The notes under the pieces were generated by a model. The model was given only the letters and a program-made list of their open reading frames with translations, searched no databases and was not told the DNA's origin. A DNA stretch of 64,000 nt. Source: Manihot esculenta (Eukaryota > Streptophyta > Magnoliopsida > Malpighiales > Euphorbiaceae). Made by a program: the position numbers and the translations under genes. The stretch lies in assembly GCF_001659605.2 (NCBI RefSeq), contig NC_035171.2, positions 458,044 through 522,043 of the forward strand, written 5' to 3'. Every line of letters begins with the position of its first letter. Within the stretch, counting starts at the first letter, position 1. Below are positions 11,472 to 24,186 of this stretch, one piece after another.

Positions 11472-12290
11472 ATTTTAAATGGCTTTGTCTTTTCTTTACA
11501 TTTTCTCCATGATTTGGTTTCATTACATGAAATAGAAAAACTTTTGCGATCTTATAATGCATTTGCCACTATCAGATACAATCGTTCGTTGTATATACAA
11601 TGATCATTATTAATTACTAGATAAGTAAATAATTAAAAGAAAAAATAATTTTATATTAGGCAAAATTAAAGAGCTTAAATTAATAAAATTTCTAAAATAG
11701 TGAATAGAGTAATTTAGTTTGTAATTTAAAATTTAAACACAATCATATTAAATGAATAATTGAGATGATTGAAATACAAATGAAAATTAAAAATCAGGCT
11801 GTCTAATGTGGTAGAGCATAAATTAGTCTAATTTATATTAATATTATTGATAAATATTTATATAATTTTTGCTTAATTTAGTGTTTTTAATATTATTTTG
11901 CAGAAAAGTATGTAAAATAATATTTTGGAGAAAATCCCCAGAAACTGTCTTATTTGGTACAAAAGAGAGCAAGTCTGCTAAATGGTATTCAAGTCGGGCT
12001 AAAATGAGGAAAATATTCAATCCACTTCACTTTAGACGGCCCATTCCCGCACATGGACCAGACCAAGCACACGGGACCGCCCACCAGACTAAGCACGTGG
12101 ACCGGCCCGCACTCCACAAATTCACGCACATGGGCCAGCTTCAAAACCTCTTCACATGGACCTCTTCGCATGGACCAATCTTCACCAACCACCACGCAAT
12201 GGCCCGCCACTCACGCTGGCCCGCCACTTACGCTCACTCAAGCGGACTGCACTTCAATTCCACTTCACATGGACAGCGCATCTTCACTTG
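11472..12290. other. AT-rich then CACATGG-rich non-coding DNA
   Basis: 11472-11900 is AT-rich with no gene. From about 12040 the composition changes to GC-richer DNA with many CACATGG/CACGTGG motifs, and this continues across the hAT insertion to about 13780. It looks like the upstream part of an old retroelement or LTR, but I cannot assign a family. Confidence 0.4.
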
Positions 12291-12298
12291 CACATGGC

Positions 12299-13630
12299 TA
12301 GGGGTGTAATCGAGCCGAGCCGAGCCGAGATTTGTAAAGCTCAAGCTCGTTTATTAAAAAAGTTTGGAAGCTCGAGCTCGACTCGAGCTCTAATATTTGA
12401 TTCGAGCTCGGCTCGAGAATTAAATATTATAATCGAGCTCGATTCGAGCTCGACTCGTGAAAGGCTCGTTCGATTTAATAACGAGCCTAATTTAAGCTCG
12501 AACTCGAAAAGCTCGATTAAGAAGCTCGTTAATAAAACTCGAGCTCGAACTCGGAAAGCTCAATTAAGAAACTCGTTAAAAAAGTTCGAGACCGAGCTCA
12601 AAATTAAAAAGTTTGGTTTGAGCTTAAGTTCAGGCTCGAGCTCGAATTAATAATTACACTTTAATCAGTTTTTAATCATCATTAATTTAAATAATATAAA
12701 AAAAAGAGAGTGTACATAAAAAAATTACATAACACAATTTATAACTAAAATAACACAAATAAATATAAATTCAACAGCATAATAAAATTAGATTACACAC
12801 AAAGTTTAATATCAAACGAATAAAGTTGATTCCAACTTCCAACAGTTGAAACAAGCTAATATAATTTAATTATCTTCATAATCATCTTCATACTTGTTCA
12901 ATTAGTTAACTTGAATTTCAACTTCAACATCCATATAACCTTAATTAATTATTATTAATATATTTTGATAATTATTATCATCTTTTATATTGTATGCTTA
13001 ATTATATACAAAAAATTTTTTATAATTATACTTTAATTTTAAAATGTATATAATTTTTACAACTCAATTTATCATGTAGTACTATAATTTTAAAGAATAC
13101 TTATTATAATAATTAATATTAATTATTTGTGATTATACATTAATTTTATGAAATCTTATTATAATAATTATATACAAAAGATTTTTATAATTTAATTTTA
13201 AAGAATATTAATTATAATAATTAATCTTAATTATTTGTAATTTTCAATACTATAATTTTCAAGTATTTATAATAGTTTAAATTTTATAACTTTATAGTTA
13301 TTTTTATTTTTTTAATAATATATGAACTTGTTCATAAATTTATTTAACAAATTGGTTCACCAATTTATTTAAACAATATTACTCACGAACCTATTTAACG
13401 AGTCTGCTCATGAGCCTTCTCAACGAGCCTACTCGCGAGCCTAAAAACGAGCCAGCTCGCGAGCCTTAACGAGCCGAATACTATGGAGCTCAAGCTCAGC
13501 TCGTTTAAGTGACGAGCCTCAAAATTGAGCTCGAACTTGACTCGTTTAAAAAACGAGCCGAACTCGGTCGAGCTTTTATCGAGTCGAGTCTCGAGTAGCT
13601 CACGAATAGCTTGACTCATTTACAGCCCTA
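12299..13630. mobile_element. Non-autonomous hAT element (1332 bp), TSD CACATGGC
   Basis: The ends TAGGGGTGTAAT and TTTACAGCCCTA form a terminal inverted repeat (TAGGGSTGTAAW), flanked on both sides by the 8-bp sequence CACATGGC (12291-12298 and 13631-13638). An 8-bp duplication and TAGGG ends are diagnostic of hAT. Subterminal regions are packed with GAGCTCG/CTCGAGC motifs on both sides, as expected for transposase-binding arrays; the centre is AT-rich without coding capacity. The flanking DNA is itself rich in CACATGG, so part of the duplication could be chance, but the exact 8 bp at both borders argues against that. Confidence 0.88.
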
Positions 13631-13638
13631 CACATGGC

Positions 13639-15399
13639 CCACCAAGGTGTTTCCATTTCGCCACACACATGGACAGCCCATGACCAAGCACCTCACATGT
13701 GGCCAGCACTCCAAACTCACGGACGCAGCCCACTCTCTGCGCAGACTCACCACACGTGGCCAGAAATTCCAAAATAGAGCGCTCCTCTGCACTTATTTAA
13801 AGGACCGTAAGCGGCCGAACACACACAATACAATTCCAACTCGGCAATTTCACCGCCCGGCGTAAGGAAGAATTCGGTTCTTCTTTCTTTTCTTTTTTTT
13901 TTTATTTTTCTGTTTTTAATTCAGCCAATAAGTGGCTAATTTTTTTAATCTAATTGAATATTGATTGAATTTTTAATTGTTTAATGGGTTGTGAGACTTG
14001 ATCAAATATTGTTTAACTTTTGGGTATTTAATATTCATGCAATTTTATACTTAATTTTCATATTATTTTGTTATTGAAAGCTACATTGATTTTTAATTAC
14101 AAAATAATTATTTGTTAGTTTGAATAATTTAATTCCGTAATTGCTTAGATTATTCTTACATGAGAACACTTGGGATAAAACCCAAGGAAATTGCATGATC
14201 TAGCGTTATCTCCATACGTTTGGATAGTTAGGATTGGATCTCTCTATTTCTTAATGCAATTAACAGTTGTTTTGATGCCTAAAACCCAAGGACGTTCATT
14301 GGCAACTTGTTGATTAGTAATTAATTAGAGACGTTTCCTAATTGGTTTAATCATAAGGAGAGATAATGTGGTGAGAAGCGTCTTCTATCTCCATAACTAA
14401 TCTATTGAATCAATCTAAAAGAACAAAGTGTCTGTGATCAATCCCAACAGCTAAAATGGATCCAATATTTTAATTAGAGTTTTCTTATTATTTATTTTCT
14501 TTTATTTTATTATTCACTTATTTTAATCGTTTTCTTAATCAAATCAATCTCAAATCCCTAATTTTACTTTTATTGTAATTTATTTTTATTCCGCTTTCAG
14601 TTTATTTCTCTTTCGGTTTTATTTTTATTTCAATTTATTTTTATTTCAGTTTATTTTATTGGTCTTATAAGAAAAATAGGTAAGTATTCAATTCCCTGTG
14701 AATTCAATCCTTTCACCGTTATTTGCAGTTGTAAATTGTTGACAACCAGAAAGGTTATTTTTGACTTATTTCGACAATCGTGAATCATAATGCTACCAAC
14801 CCACCCACCAAACACCCACTTTTGTTCACTGCATTTATAATAATCCGTGCCTAATATTAACAAAATATCACTATTTTTCCGAAATAAAATCTTTTTTTTT
14901 TCCTTTTCTTATCCATCAAAAGTCGAGAGCAATTCCAATTTCAAAAATATGCTATTAAAATTATTTACCTTCCATTTTATTTATGAAATCAGGAATGATT
15001 TCATTTAAAATTTTTTTTTTTTATAAAATCACTCACACCAAACAAAGAATTAACACTATTAAAGACTGAATTAAAGATATTATAATTATAAATATAAAAA
15101 AATTAAAAATAGTGCCATTAGTATATATGTATTACCATATGATCGATCATCAATATAAAACCGGTATACAAGGTCTGGCAGACCGACAGAAGCAGTGGTG
15201 ATGGTATGGCCATGACACATGGGATTGATCTTTCATGTGAAGATTCCGTGGAAAATCTTGTACGTTTTGATGTGTATATCCAGAATTCATTTCTTTTAAT
15301 TTTAAATTATGTGTCAGAATAGAAAAATTTTGCAGATCCTACATGTATAAATTGCAATAACCGAAGAAGCACCTCAACTATCAACACAAAAAGAAGAAT
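13639..15399. other. Repeat-like DNA upstream of the O-methyltransferase
   Basis: A TATTTAAA box near 13794 is followed by a leader-like GC segment and then about 900 bp of T-rich DNA. CCCTGTGAATTCAATCC near 14694 resembles the conserved end of some Tat/Athila-type LTR regions, so a degenerate LTR is possible (inference). 14880-15399 is plain AT-rich DNA that should include the promoter of the downstream gene. Confidence 0.35.
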
Positions 15400-16888
15400 A
15401 TGAGTTCTTCAACTTCCTTACCAACTTCTCAGCAGGATGATGAAGCTTATAGCTTTGCTTTATATCTTCGCAGCGCTTATGTATTCTCTCATGCCCTCGC
15501 TATTTGTCTGCAGCTGAAGCTTTTCGACATCATTGCTCAAGCAGGTCCTCTCACTGCTGCTGAGATCACTGCTCACCTTCCTACTCGCAACCCAGATGCT
15601 CCTTCCATGATTGATCGCCTGCTCAGACTCCTCGCTTCCTACTCGCTGCTCACTTCTTCTCATGGTCTTATTGAAAGGCGTTATGGCCTTTCTTCCACTG
15701 GTCAGTTTTTCGTTCGGGACAATAAACATGGAGTCTCCATGGCTGCTTTCCCTGCTGATGCCAAAGCTTTAACCGAGGCCTGGTGCGTTGTTTTTTTTTA
15801 CTGCATATTATGCCTAGGAGATTCAATTACTTTCTGCATGAACTTTAAACCACAAATAAAAGTGGGATTTAGACCCACTCATAAAAGTTTTCATGCGAGT
15901 ATACATTTATTAATTAGGAGATTTAAATTCTCATAATTTATAATTGATTCTCTTAATATAGCTATTGTTTTATATATTACAGGTTTTACCTAAAGGACTC
16001 AATTCTTGAAGGTGGGAATCCATTTGAGAGAGCCCATGGGGTACCCATGTACAAATACATAAGTTCAGATCAAGAATCGGTGAAAGACTTCAGCAAAGCC
16101 ATGGATAGCATTTCCTCTTATATCATAAGCAAAGTTCTTGATAGCTACAATGGTTTCCAGGGACTGAAATCTCTGGTGGATGTGGGTGGCGGTTCTGGAG
16201 TTGCCATTAACATGGTTATTTCAAAGTACCCTTCTATAGCTGGCATTAATTTCGACTTGCCTCACGTGGTTAAAGAAGCTCCACCTCATCTTGGTATGCC
16301 AAAATAAGATTTATTTGGTTCATTACAGATTCAAAACACAGTATATATCACAATTAAGACATTCATCTATAAATAAATATAGATCGGAGTCAGAAACATG
16401 CTGGATTTACAAAGATGTGTTATTATATATATGTAGGTGTCAAACACGTTGGAGGAGATATGTTGTCAGGTATTCCAAGTGCAGATGCTATTATGATGAA
16501 GGTAAGGTTGGGATATATACATTCAAGATAATTGATAACATTAATTTTCAAGCATTCAAGTTAAATTAGGAATGTTGATTTTGCGCAGGACGTTCTTCAT
16601 AACTGGAGTGATGAACAGTGCACCAAGATTCTCAAGAATTGCTATGATGCTTTGCCAGAGGGTGGGAAGGTGATTGTGGTGAGCCATATAATGCCACGGG
16701 CACTGGATTCAAGCATTGCTACTAAATACGTATGCCAATTGGATGTGATGATGTTTCTATTCCCTGGAGGGAAGCAAAGGACTGAGGAAGAGTTCAAGGA
16801 CTTGGCCAAGGCTACTGGCTTTTCACGGTTTCAACTCATTTGCTATGTTGCTTATGATGCAGTGGGTGTCATGGAATTCTACAAATAA
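15400..16888 (+). CDS. Plant class II (COMT-like) O-methyltransferase, 352 aa, 4 exons
   Basis: Exons 15400-15782, 15983-16293, 16437-16501, 16589-16888, all with GT-AG introns in phase. The N-terminal dimerisation/winged-helix part is followed by the SAM-binding motif LVDVGGGSG (residues about 192-200) and DVLHNW with the catalytic His at about 257. The family transfers methyl from S-adenosylmethionine to phenolic hydroxyls in phenylpropanoid, flavonoid or alkaloid pathways in the cytosol. The length is close to the usual ~350-365. Two glutamates that assist the His in COMT align to Ser285 and Gln316 here, so substrate or activity may differ. The start was chosen as the first Met of a typical polar N-terminus. 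It converges on IMP4 (700 bp apart), with no functional link. The exact substrate cannot be read from sequence. Confidence 0.9.
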
Positions 16889-17589
16889 TCTGTTTAGACA
16901 ATTGGATTATCTGTATCAATGCCTTGGTCGTGCTTCACAACTTCTTTCAATGTTTTAAATGTCTTATACTACGTTCCAATATGCAGCGAAACATTTCTAT
17001 TTTATTTAATAAAATAAATTAGTTTAGTTTTTAACAAAAGAATACATTTTTCAAAATTTATTAGATTATAACATTACATTCAACAATTAGAAATAAAAAT
17101 AACATTAGTATCCACAGGGTAAATTTGAAAAGATACGGTTAATATATCACTTAGAAGGTACTTCGTTGATATTTCCAAAGGTTATTTCCTCAAAAACCCC
17201 GTATGCAATGCACTGTACTGTACAAAAAGACAGTGCAAAGAGCCACCAATTTGGTATATTAGCATAGATTTGCAATTTTGGTTAGAAGTTGTGGAGATCA
17301 ATGTCAGCCATGTAACACATCCATTTGACCTTGATGTAGATTTCTATTGTCACAATTTGACTTATTTGGAAAAAAAATAATAATAATAAATCAATTTTAC
17401 CTGAATATTGAATCAGTTCGATAAGGTGAAGCTTTTAGGAAGAGGACCTGCCGCTATTTAACATAACATACTCTGATAGAACAATAACATTTTAATAATA
17501 AAGACTCGGTTAGCTTAAGAATATTCTATTCAGAATTTGCCAAAAATACAGAGGAAAAAGGTGCAATATTTGAAGGTTTAGAGGTTGTG
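16889..17589. other. Intergenic, tail-to-tail between OMT and IMP4
   Basis: AT-rich DNA that should hold the 3' untranslated regions of both convergent genes. No further gene, repeat or RNA was recognised. Confidence 0.5.
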
Positions 17590-20500
17590 TCAATCCCCAA
17601 GAAACTTCCGTTTCTTAGATGTGTTCATGTATGGTCGAATCACCCACTCAATCTGGGCTTCACTCTGATCCATTGTTCCCAATTTTATCTGGATAATCAA
17701 AACAGGTAAAGCAACCAAAATGAGATGTCATAATAATTCAAACAAGGTATCATCCAGTGCAATGACCACCAACAGAGTATCAAGATTTTTCTACAACAAG
17801 AACAAACTCCTTTTATATTACCAATAATCCAAAAAAATAAAAAGGCAAACCAGCCCTTCATAACTTGGGTAGGAGTTAAAGGAAAGTAAATTAATTGGCA
17901 TTATTGTTACCTGATAAAGCCGCATTTCAAACCGGGGACCAATCTCCTTGAGCTCAACAGACTTGGGACCTCCATGCTTTTCATAGATATGGTGCCTATT
18001 ACAATTGTAACAACTGAATATCAGCAGAAGGAGAAGGGGAAGCATACATATGATTCAATATTCCCAAGTTAGCAAGAGAGATAATGACAGATAAATCATT
18101 AAAAAAAATATATTTAAAATGTGAAATTTCGGCTGTATAAATAACAAAATATGCCAAAAATGAATCTGTGGAGCAAGAACAAAGATTTTGAGAATAATAT
18201 TTCTTTGCAGAAGATGAGAAAGTGCAAACTTCAGATAAAAACATATAAGAGACGCCCAATAATTAAGTACACCAATAATAACTCGATCAACGTTGAAAAT
18301 GTATGCCAATAAGTAAATTTCACTAATAGCATAATTATAAACCGAAGTTTAATTCAAGGAATTAGACAATGCACCAACCTGAATGAAATATAGTCAGACT
18401 GATTTGCAAAAGTGATAATTCGTTTCGTGTCTGGCTTCGGCATTGGGAAAAGATGCTTTAAAATATTAGCTGTCCTTTCCCCCAGCTATCAGAAGTAAAA
18501 GACAAAAAAGGGGAAAAAAAATCACCATTCAGTTATCAACTAGCAATAGTGGATAAATAAGAGCCACAAAACAGGGTCACATAAATCTGGCTTATTCATA
18601 AGTGAATCTCAGTCACATGTTTTATTTACTGGGACTCCTATTTGCTAATTTCTAAAACACATTAATAATAAGCATTTTGTTGTGAATCATACTCATAGTG
18701 CTGTTACTACCCTACAAACACGTAAAATGCAGATAATGCACAATATGACCAATACGGTTATGGAATTGCATCAGGGTTCCGACAACAAAAATCTCCCATT
18801 ATTTTGCCTATATCTAACAGTTGTTTTAGCAACTCCACTGTCAAAACTAGGACAAACTGTAAAATTAATATCACATGACAAGAAAATAAATATATGGGAT
18901 CTTTGAATATCAACCTTCTCCCTTTGCACCATTTCTTAAACTTGCAAGGATGCCAGCAACAAAGCTGCAACCTTACTCTGCTTGTACTGAATAGCTTCTT
19001 TTGCATCAATTATTTTCCCAATAATAATAAATCCTTTTTTAACTACTAAATTTCCATTTGGAATTAAACACTACAACAGTGAGATATAAATGTTTGGTAC
19101 TAGAGAAGTGAAACCTTTGTTTTAAAATTGTTCAGAATCAAATGCGGGTAAGCCTCTGGCATTGTTCCAATTGCTTTCTTGTCCTTGATGTCATGTCTAG
19201 TAACCTACAGTTTAACACTTGATTAATATATTTCCAGCCAAACAAATAAGCTAAATCATAGGCCCAAAAAGATACAACAATAAAGAGAATACTTACCACA
19301 TTGAGCAATCCAAAATAAGCAGTTGGACCAAAAGGTAAATGGCTTATAATTAAACCATCAGGCACACCACGATGCTCGTGAACCAAAATGATATCTGTAT
19401 AATCATGCGCGCGGCAACTTTCAATAATTTCAGAAATAACCTGCAAAGAAGTAAAATATGCAATAATGTGCCACACATTATAGAACTCCAATGTTTTGCC
19501 AAAATCATTTATATATTATAATGCTATTGTCCTAAAACCAATAGCGAGTATCTGACTGAAACACTGCACTCCGACTTGCAGCTTGAATTATACAGGTCAC
19601 AAATCTAGATTCCTACATACGCTAATGAAACAAATTTGATTAGCAATTCCTTTATCTAGCATCAAATATGAGGATGTAAAGAATAGTTCTTCTTTTTACC
19701 GTTCCCCTAAAATTACATTCATAATTGCTGACAGAAAAGTATAGTTTTATTTCAGGAGCAAAAAGTACAAGTTCTCGTTGGAATTTCCTAAGTTACTGGC
19801 AAAACATGAATCTTCAATCAATAGGATTAAAGAAATCAAAATAAGAACTTAGAAACAGGTCTTCTGTGGTAATCATGTTATCACATTCTCAAACAACAAC
19901 ATAATGTGCAACTGCAAAGAACTAACCTGACCACCACGATTGATACGTTCTGCATTGGGAAAGACAAACTTTAATTCCTACAGGACAAGGGCAATTGAAT
20001 CACCATCAATGATCAAAGCAAAACCATATACACAACACCAACAAAATTAACAAAATAAAAGATGGACAGGAGGAGCTGAAAGAAACTACAAAACACTGCT
20101 GGTTCACACACCAACCTTTACAAATTGTATGAGCGGAGCACTGGGATTGCGAGAGGTAGTAAGCAAAATTTTAGGATCTCTTTCAGTTGCATTTGCATAC
20201 TCATCATCAATATGAGTCTTTGGAACTATATTCAAACAACACAAAGTAATGAATGTATTACAAGTAAAGCCCAACTAAGCCACAAATAAAATCAATTAGA
20301 GAACATAAAAAATTCAAAATCTTGGTCAAGTTAAACTCCACTCCCAGTCTTAAACAAACAAAAAAAAGAAAACATGCATACTTGCGGTGATTTCATCCTC
20401 GAGATCGATTTCTTGGCGAAGTGCGGCCTCCTCGTTTCTGAGCTCAGTAGGAATGGGCTTTCCCTCTGTGAAAGCAGATAAATCAGTCTACAAATACACA

Positions 20501-20649
20501 CAGAATTTAGAACAATTTGGCACAATTTTCTTGTTACCAGCTAAGGCTTCTTTTATTTTGCGTTTTTTCTCGTAGAGCAATCGCTCTTTGCCTTCTAAGC
20601 TCTTCCTGTACAAATACTCTCTCCTTAATCGAATGTTTCGACGCAACAT
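17590..20649 (-). CDS. IMP4: U3 snoRNP protein IMP4 (Brix domain), 293 aa, 9 exons
   Basis: Exons (minus strand) 20649-20538, 20465-20382, 20225-20116, 19977-19927, 19440-19297, 19204-19115, 18485-18379, 17995-17911, 17688-17590. They total 882 nt with consistent phase. The product begins [20 protein letters not shown], then has the basic region [10 protein letters not shown] and a Brix domain (about residues 83-262) with [38 protein letters not shown] and [10 protein letters not shown], and ends [12 protein letters not shown]4 joins MPP10 and IMP3 on the U3 snoRNA in the nucleolus and is needed for pre-18S cleavage. The length equals the plant orthologue (~290). Every splice site is GT-AG and no damage is seen, so the gene looks functional. 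Confidence 0.95.
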
Positions 20650-20753
20650 TTCTCGAAGTGGGGAACCTTTTGATAGAGAGAGCGAAGCTGTAAAACAAGA
20701 AAAAAGCCGAGAATTTGCTAAGGTTTTAGTGTCGTAAGATGATAAAAGAAATT

Positions 20754-20960
20754 TAGGGATGGTGATCCCCGCGAAATTCTAAATACACAACACGAATCCA
20801 TTCATATATAAACTATCTCCGGACCCATCCCGAAACCGTTTGAAAATTAATTTTCACTACCCGTGGCGTACCCATACCAAATCCGTTTACCATCACCCAA
20901 TTAATACCTGACAATACCCGAACCCGATTAACTCATAATCCCAACAAAAAAAATCAGAAA
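20754..20960 (+). mobile_element. Possible terminus of a hAT-like element in the IMP4 upstream region
   Basis: TAGGGATGGTGATCCCCGCG at 20754 resembles the TAGGGATGGCAAC-type end of many plant hAT elements. It is followed by repeated ACCCG/GGACCC motifs (20815-20940) like hAT subterminal arrays. I could not find a matching CCCTA end or an 8-bp duplicate downstream, so this may be a truncated remnant. It begins about 100 bp upstream of the IMP4 start codon. Confidence 0.35.
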
Positions 20961-21944
20961 TCGACACAAAAATCTCACATTTCAACAAAATACTAAAACA
21001 ATATCAATCTCACAAAAACAACTCTGAATGGTAGTGTTTATTACAAATAATTTTCAATAATCTCACAAATACAACCTTCATATAAATCTTAATATTTTCA
21101 CAAGTTTCAGAAATCCACATCAAATAAATCTCGCAAATCTCAGAAAGCACACATCTGAAATCACGATTTAAAAAAACACATCCAAACCTTCAGTGAGAGA
21201 GAACGCAGCGAGGAGCAGAACCGGACAGCAAGACTGGACCAGCGGACGCAGCGACGAGGACCAGAGGAAGCGGCGGAGAAGAGCAAAGAATCAACCAGGA
21301 CCAGCTAACCCAGCAAGCAGCACGGAGGCAGCAATGACGTTGACAGCGTGAAGAGCAGAGGGTCGAGCGGTGGGAGGCGCACGTATGTACCAGAGGAGAG
21401 GCGGAATGGTGAAGGGGAGGGGAGGGCGGCAGTAGACTGGAGAGTCGAGATTTAAGGGTTCTTTTGATAGCAGGTTTGTTTATTTAATTTAGGTTTATTT
21501 AATTATTAATTAAGATTGTATTTTTATAGAGTAGTTTATATTATTTAAAATATTTTATACTATACGTTTTTTAATTTTGTCTTTTATGTTATAATTTTTT
21601 AAAAATAAATAATATAGTTTCATAGTATTAATTAAATAAATAATAATATTTATAAATTGTCTCATTGAATATTAATTTTTATCTATTTACGGTATTTATG
21701 TACAAGTATGGTTTGACGTTTATTATAAGATTTATAAAGAGAATATATAAAAATTATAAAATATATTAAAAGATGACATAGTGATAAATAATTTAATTTA
21801 TGATGAAAGTAAGCATGATATAGATATATATTAATTTAAAATTAATCAATATAAATTAATTTCATGGATATGAGTATATCATAATTATTAAAAGTGCACC
21901 TAAAATACAAAACACAAAAAGCAGGAGCCTTCTTCTTCTGTTTC

Positions 21945-21945
<1 letters not shown>

Positions 21946-21980
<35 letters not shown>
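21946..21980. repeat. (TAA)n microsatellite, about 11-12 units
   Basis: A pure trinucleotide TAA run in AT-rich intergenic DNA. Confidence 0.95.
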
Positions 21981-21982
<2 letters not shown>

Positions 21983-22392
21983 TTTGATTGGAAAGATTAA
22001 GTGAGATGGGAGGAATAATATGTCTAAAATTGTTTATTAATTTTAATTTATTAAAGTTCAAACAATATTAAAAATGACAATATTATATTTCAATTATAAA
22101 AATATATGATTAATTAATAATTAATATGAAAATAATATATAATAATAGCAAATAAAAGTGTACAGTTTTGTGGTAAATTTCAGACTAAAATTTTTAGAGG
22201 TTCAAGGTTTAAATCCCAAAAGCATATTAGATTAAATTAATTGAAATATAATATGATTATAATATATAATAACCAAGATGGTAAATACCTGAATATTTAA
22301 ATATTTTTACAATTCTAAACATATCAATTTCATCATGAAAAATTCATTGAAATGTAAAAATAATAGATTTAAGTAAAACGAAGGCCTATCAA

Positions 22393-22427
22393 ATGTTTTG
22401 ACGCAGCATTTCTCAAGGTGGGCTTTT
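22393..22427 (-). pseudogene. 35-bp duplicate of the IMP4 start-codon region
   Basis: The stretch matches 20629-20663, which spans the IMP4 initiator ATG and its first codons, with only a few differences, mostly G to A transitions. Nothing else of IMP4 is present around it. It may be the remnant of a duplication or of a rearrangement that moved the old upstream region 1.7 kb away. Confidence 0.5.
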
Positions 22428-24186
22428 TCTTGTCTGGACCTTTTTAACTGGGCTTTGCTAGGTTTCTCTTTGAACTAGAGGCCTAGACTATATATCATTA
22501 TATTAATGAATTCTATCTTTAAAAATAATTTAAAAAAAAAAGCATATATTCTCATGCAAATAAGTCAAAAGTGCATCAATAATTTCAGAAATTCTCGAAG
22601 CAGTTGGCAGAAGAATATCACAGCAGAAAACCTCTAGAAAAGCTGCCAATATCTATTGACTTGAATTACCCGTTTTTTTTTTTGTTTTAACAACTATCAG
22701 AGTTTCTCAATTTAATTTAATTAATTGATGAGGTTACTAAAAATCGTCTTAGTGGGATTCTGTAATAGCACTCGAACTCCAGATCAGTTCAGTTAGCATA
22801 TAATTTGTTAATGCTAGGCAGGAGCATCTACCAGCTACATATTGTCATTATCAGCGGTTTCAAGTTTCCTTTCTTTTGTTTTGTTAAATAGTTTTATTCT
22901 TTAATTAACTCTGTTGCGGATGTAACTGGACATTCTGATTCTGAGATGCTTCAGGAATGACAAAAGCTAGATTATGCATGATAGCCACCAAACTATTCCT
23001 CAAAGTAAATCATCCCACTAATGCCATTATTTAAAGGGACCAATAACACTTACATGCTTGTACGTACTTGTGCTCATAATTTTGATTCACAATGGAAAAT
23101 CAGCAAGAGAAACAGCAGCCCAAGAAACAGAATTCAAACAAAAAGAAACCGCCTTTACCAGGTCATTCTCTCTCAGATTGATGTTTTTCAGTTTTGTTAT
23201 GTTCTGAATCTGATATAGCTTCTAAAATGACTTACAGTTGGGATAAGAAAATGTTGTCCATACTCAAAACCCAAGGGGGATAGAAGCTTTCTTGAAGGAT
23301 GGTAAGTCTTCTTTCTTCTCCAATTCAATTAATCCTATTTCTTTTAGCATAATTCCTATGATAACAGTGTATTCTTATTTTTGCACAATTTTTCTTAATC
23401 AAATATGCAGCCTCTTTGCTTTATGCTGCTGTTGGATCTGTGACTTGTGCTTTGATACCACAGTTGTGATTGGATAAGAGGCTTGATGAGAGGTTGCAGT
23501 GTATCAAAATCATCTTCACCAGGATCACCTAGCTTTTTTATGTATAAGAGAAATATGTTTCTATAATTTGATTCAGTAATTTTATATCCCTGTGTGTGAG
23601 ATATCTAATTCTTTGAGTCTGGCTCAAGCTTATGTTCATGAGTTGATTACTTGTTTTAGTCCTGGGAAATTTTCAAGTTCTATAGATATATATGTATTTG
23701 GAGCAGTTTCGTGTGCATAATGAATAAAGCCATAAGAGTCGAGCATGGTTTTTCTTACCTGAGCCTCAGGAACAAGGGGGAAACAGAATAAATACAGACG
23801 ACACAGGTCAATCATTTTCATATCTTCCATCTTCTTCTTAAATTTTCTGCCTTGTCTAAATCCCAAATAATTAGTTCACTCATAAGAAATCCTCATCTGG
23901 TGACAAAGAAGAAAGATTCTGAACCTGATTGATTCATTGTACGATATCTGCATATTTTTCAGATCTGACCTTATTTTCAATAATCAGAATACCAGCAAAA
24001 TTCAGAAGATGCAACAAATTTCTACTTCACTAAGCCTGTAATTTCTTGCGAATCCTTTGCCTCAAAGACTCGGAATCAGTCAAAGTAATAACAGCTAAAT
24101 AATGTGAACAGAGTCACGAAGCGACCATGCGCATGAAAGTATGAAACAAATTGCATGAATGTTGAATTCTCTTAGGAGTAACTAGA

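Larger units (their letters stand above)
20961..24186. other. Intergenic between IMP4 and the ARM-repeat gene
   Basis: A GC-rich purine segment (about 21185-21450) is followed by AT-rich DNA with a (TAA)n microsatellite at 21946-21980. A 35-bp copy of the IMP4 start lies at 22393-22427. No gene was recognised; the short open frames around 23020-23870 have no family resemblance. Confidence 0.5.

Noticed and set aside
15838..15936. Extension of OMT exon 1 into intron 1
   Set aside because: The donor GTGCGT at 15783 and acceptor at 15983 restore the family sequence; the extension has no homology.
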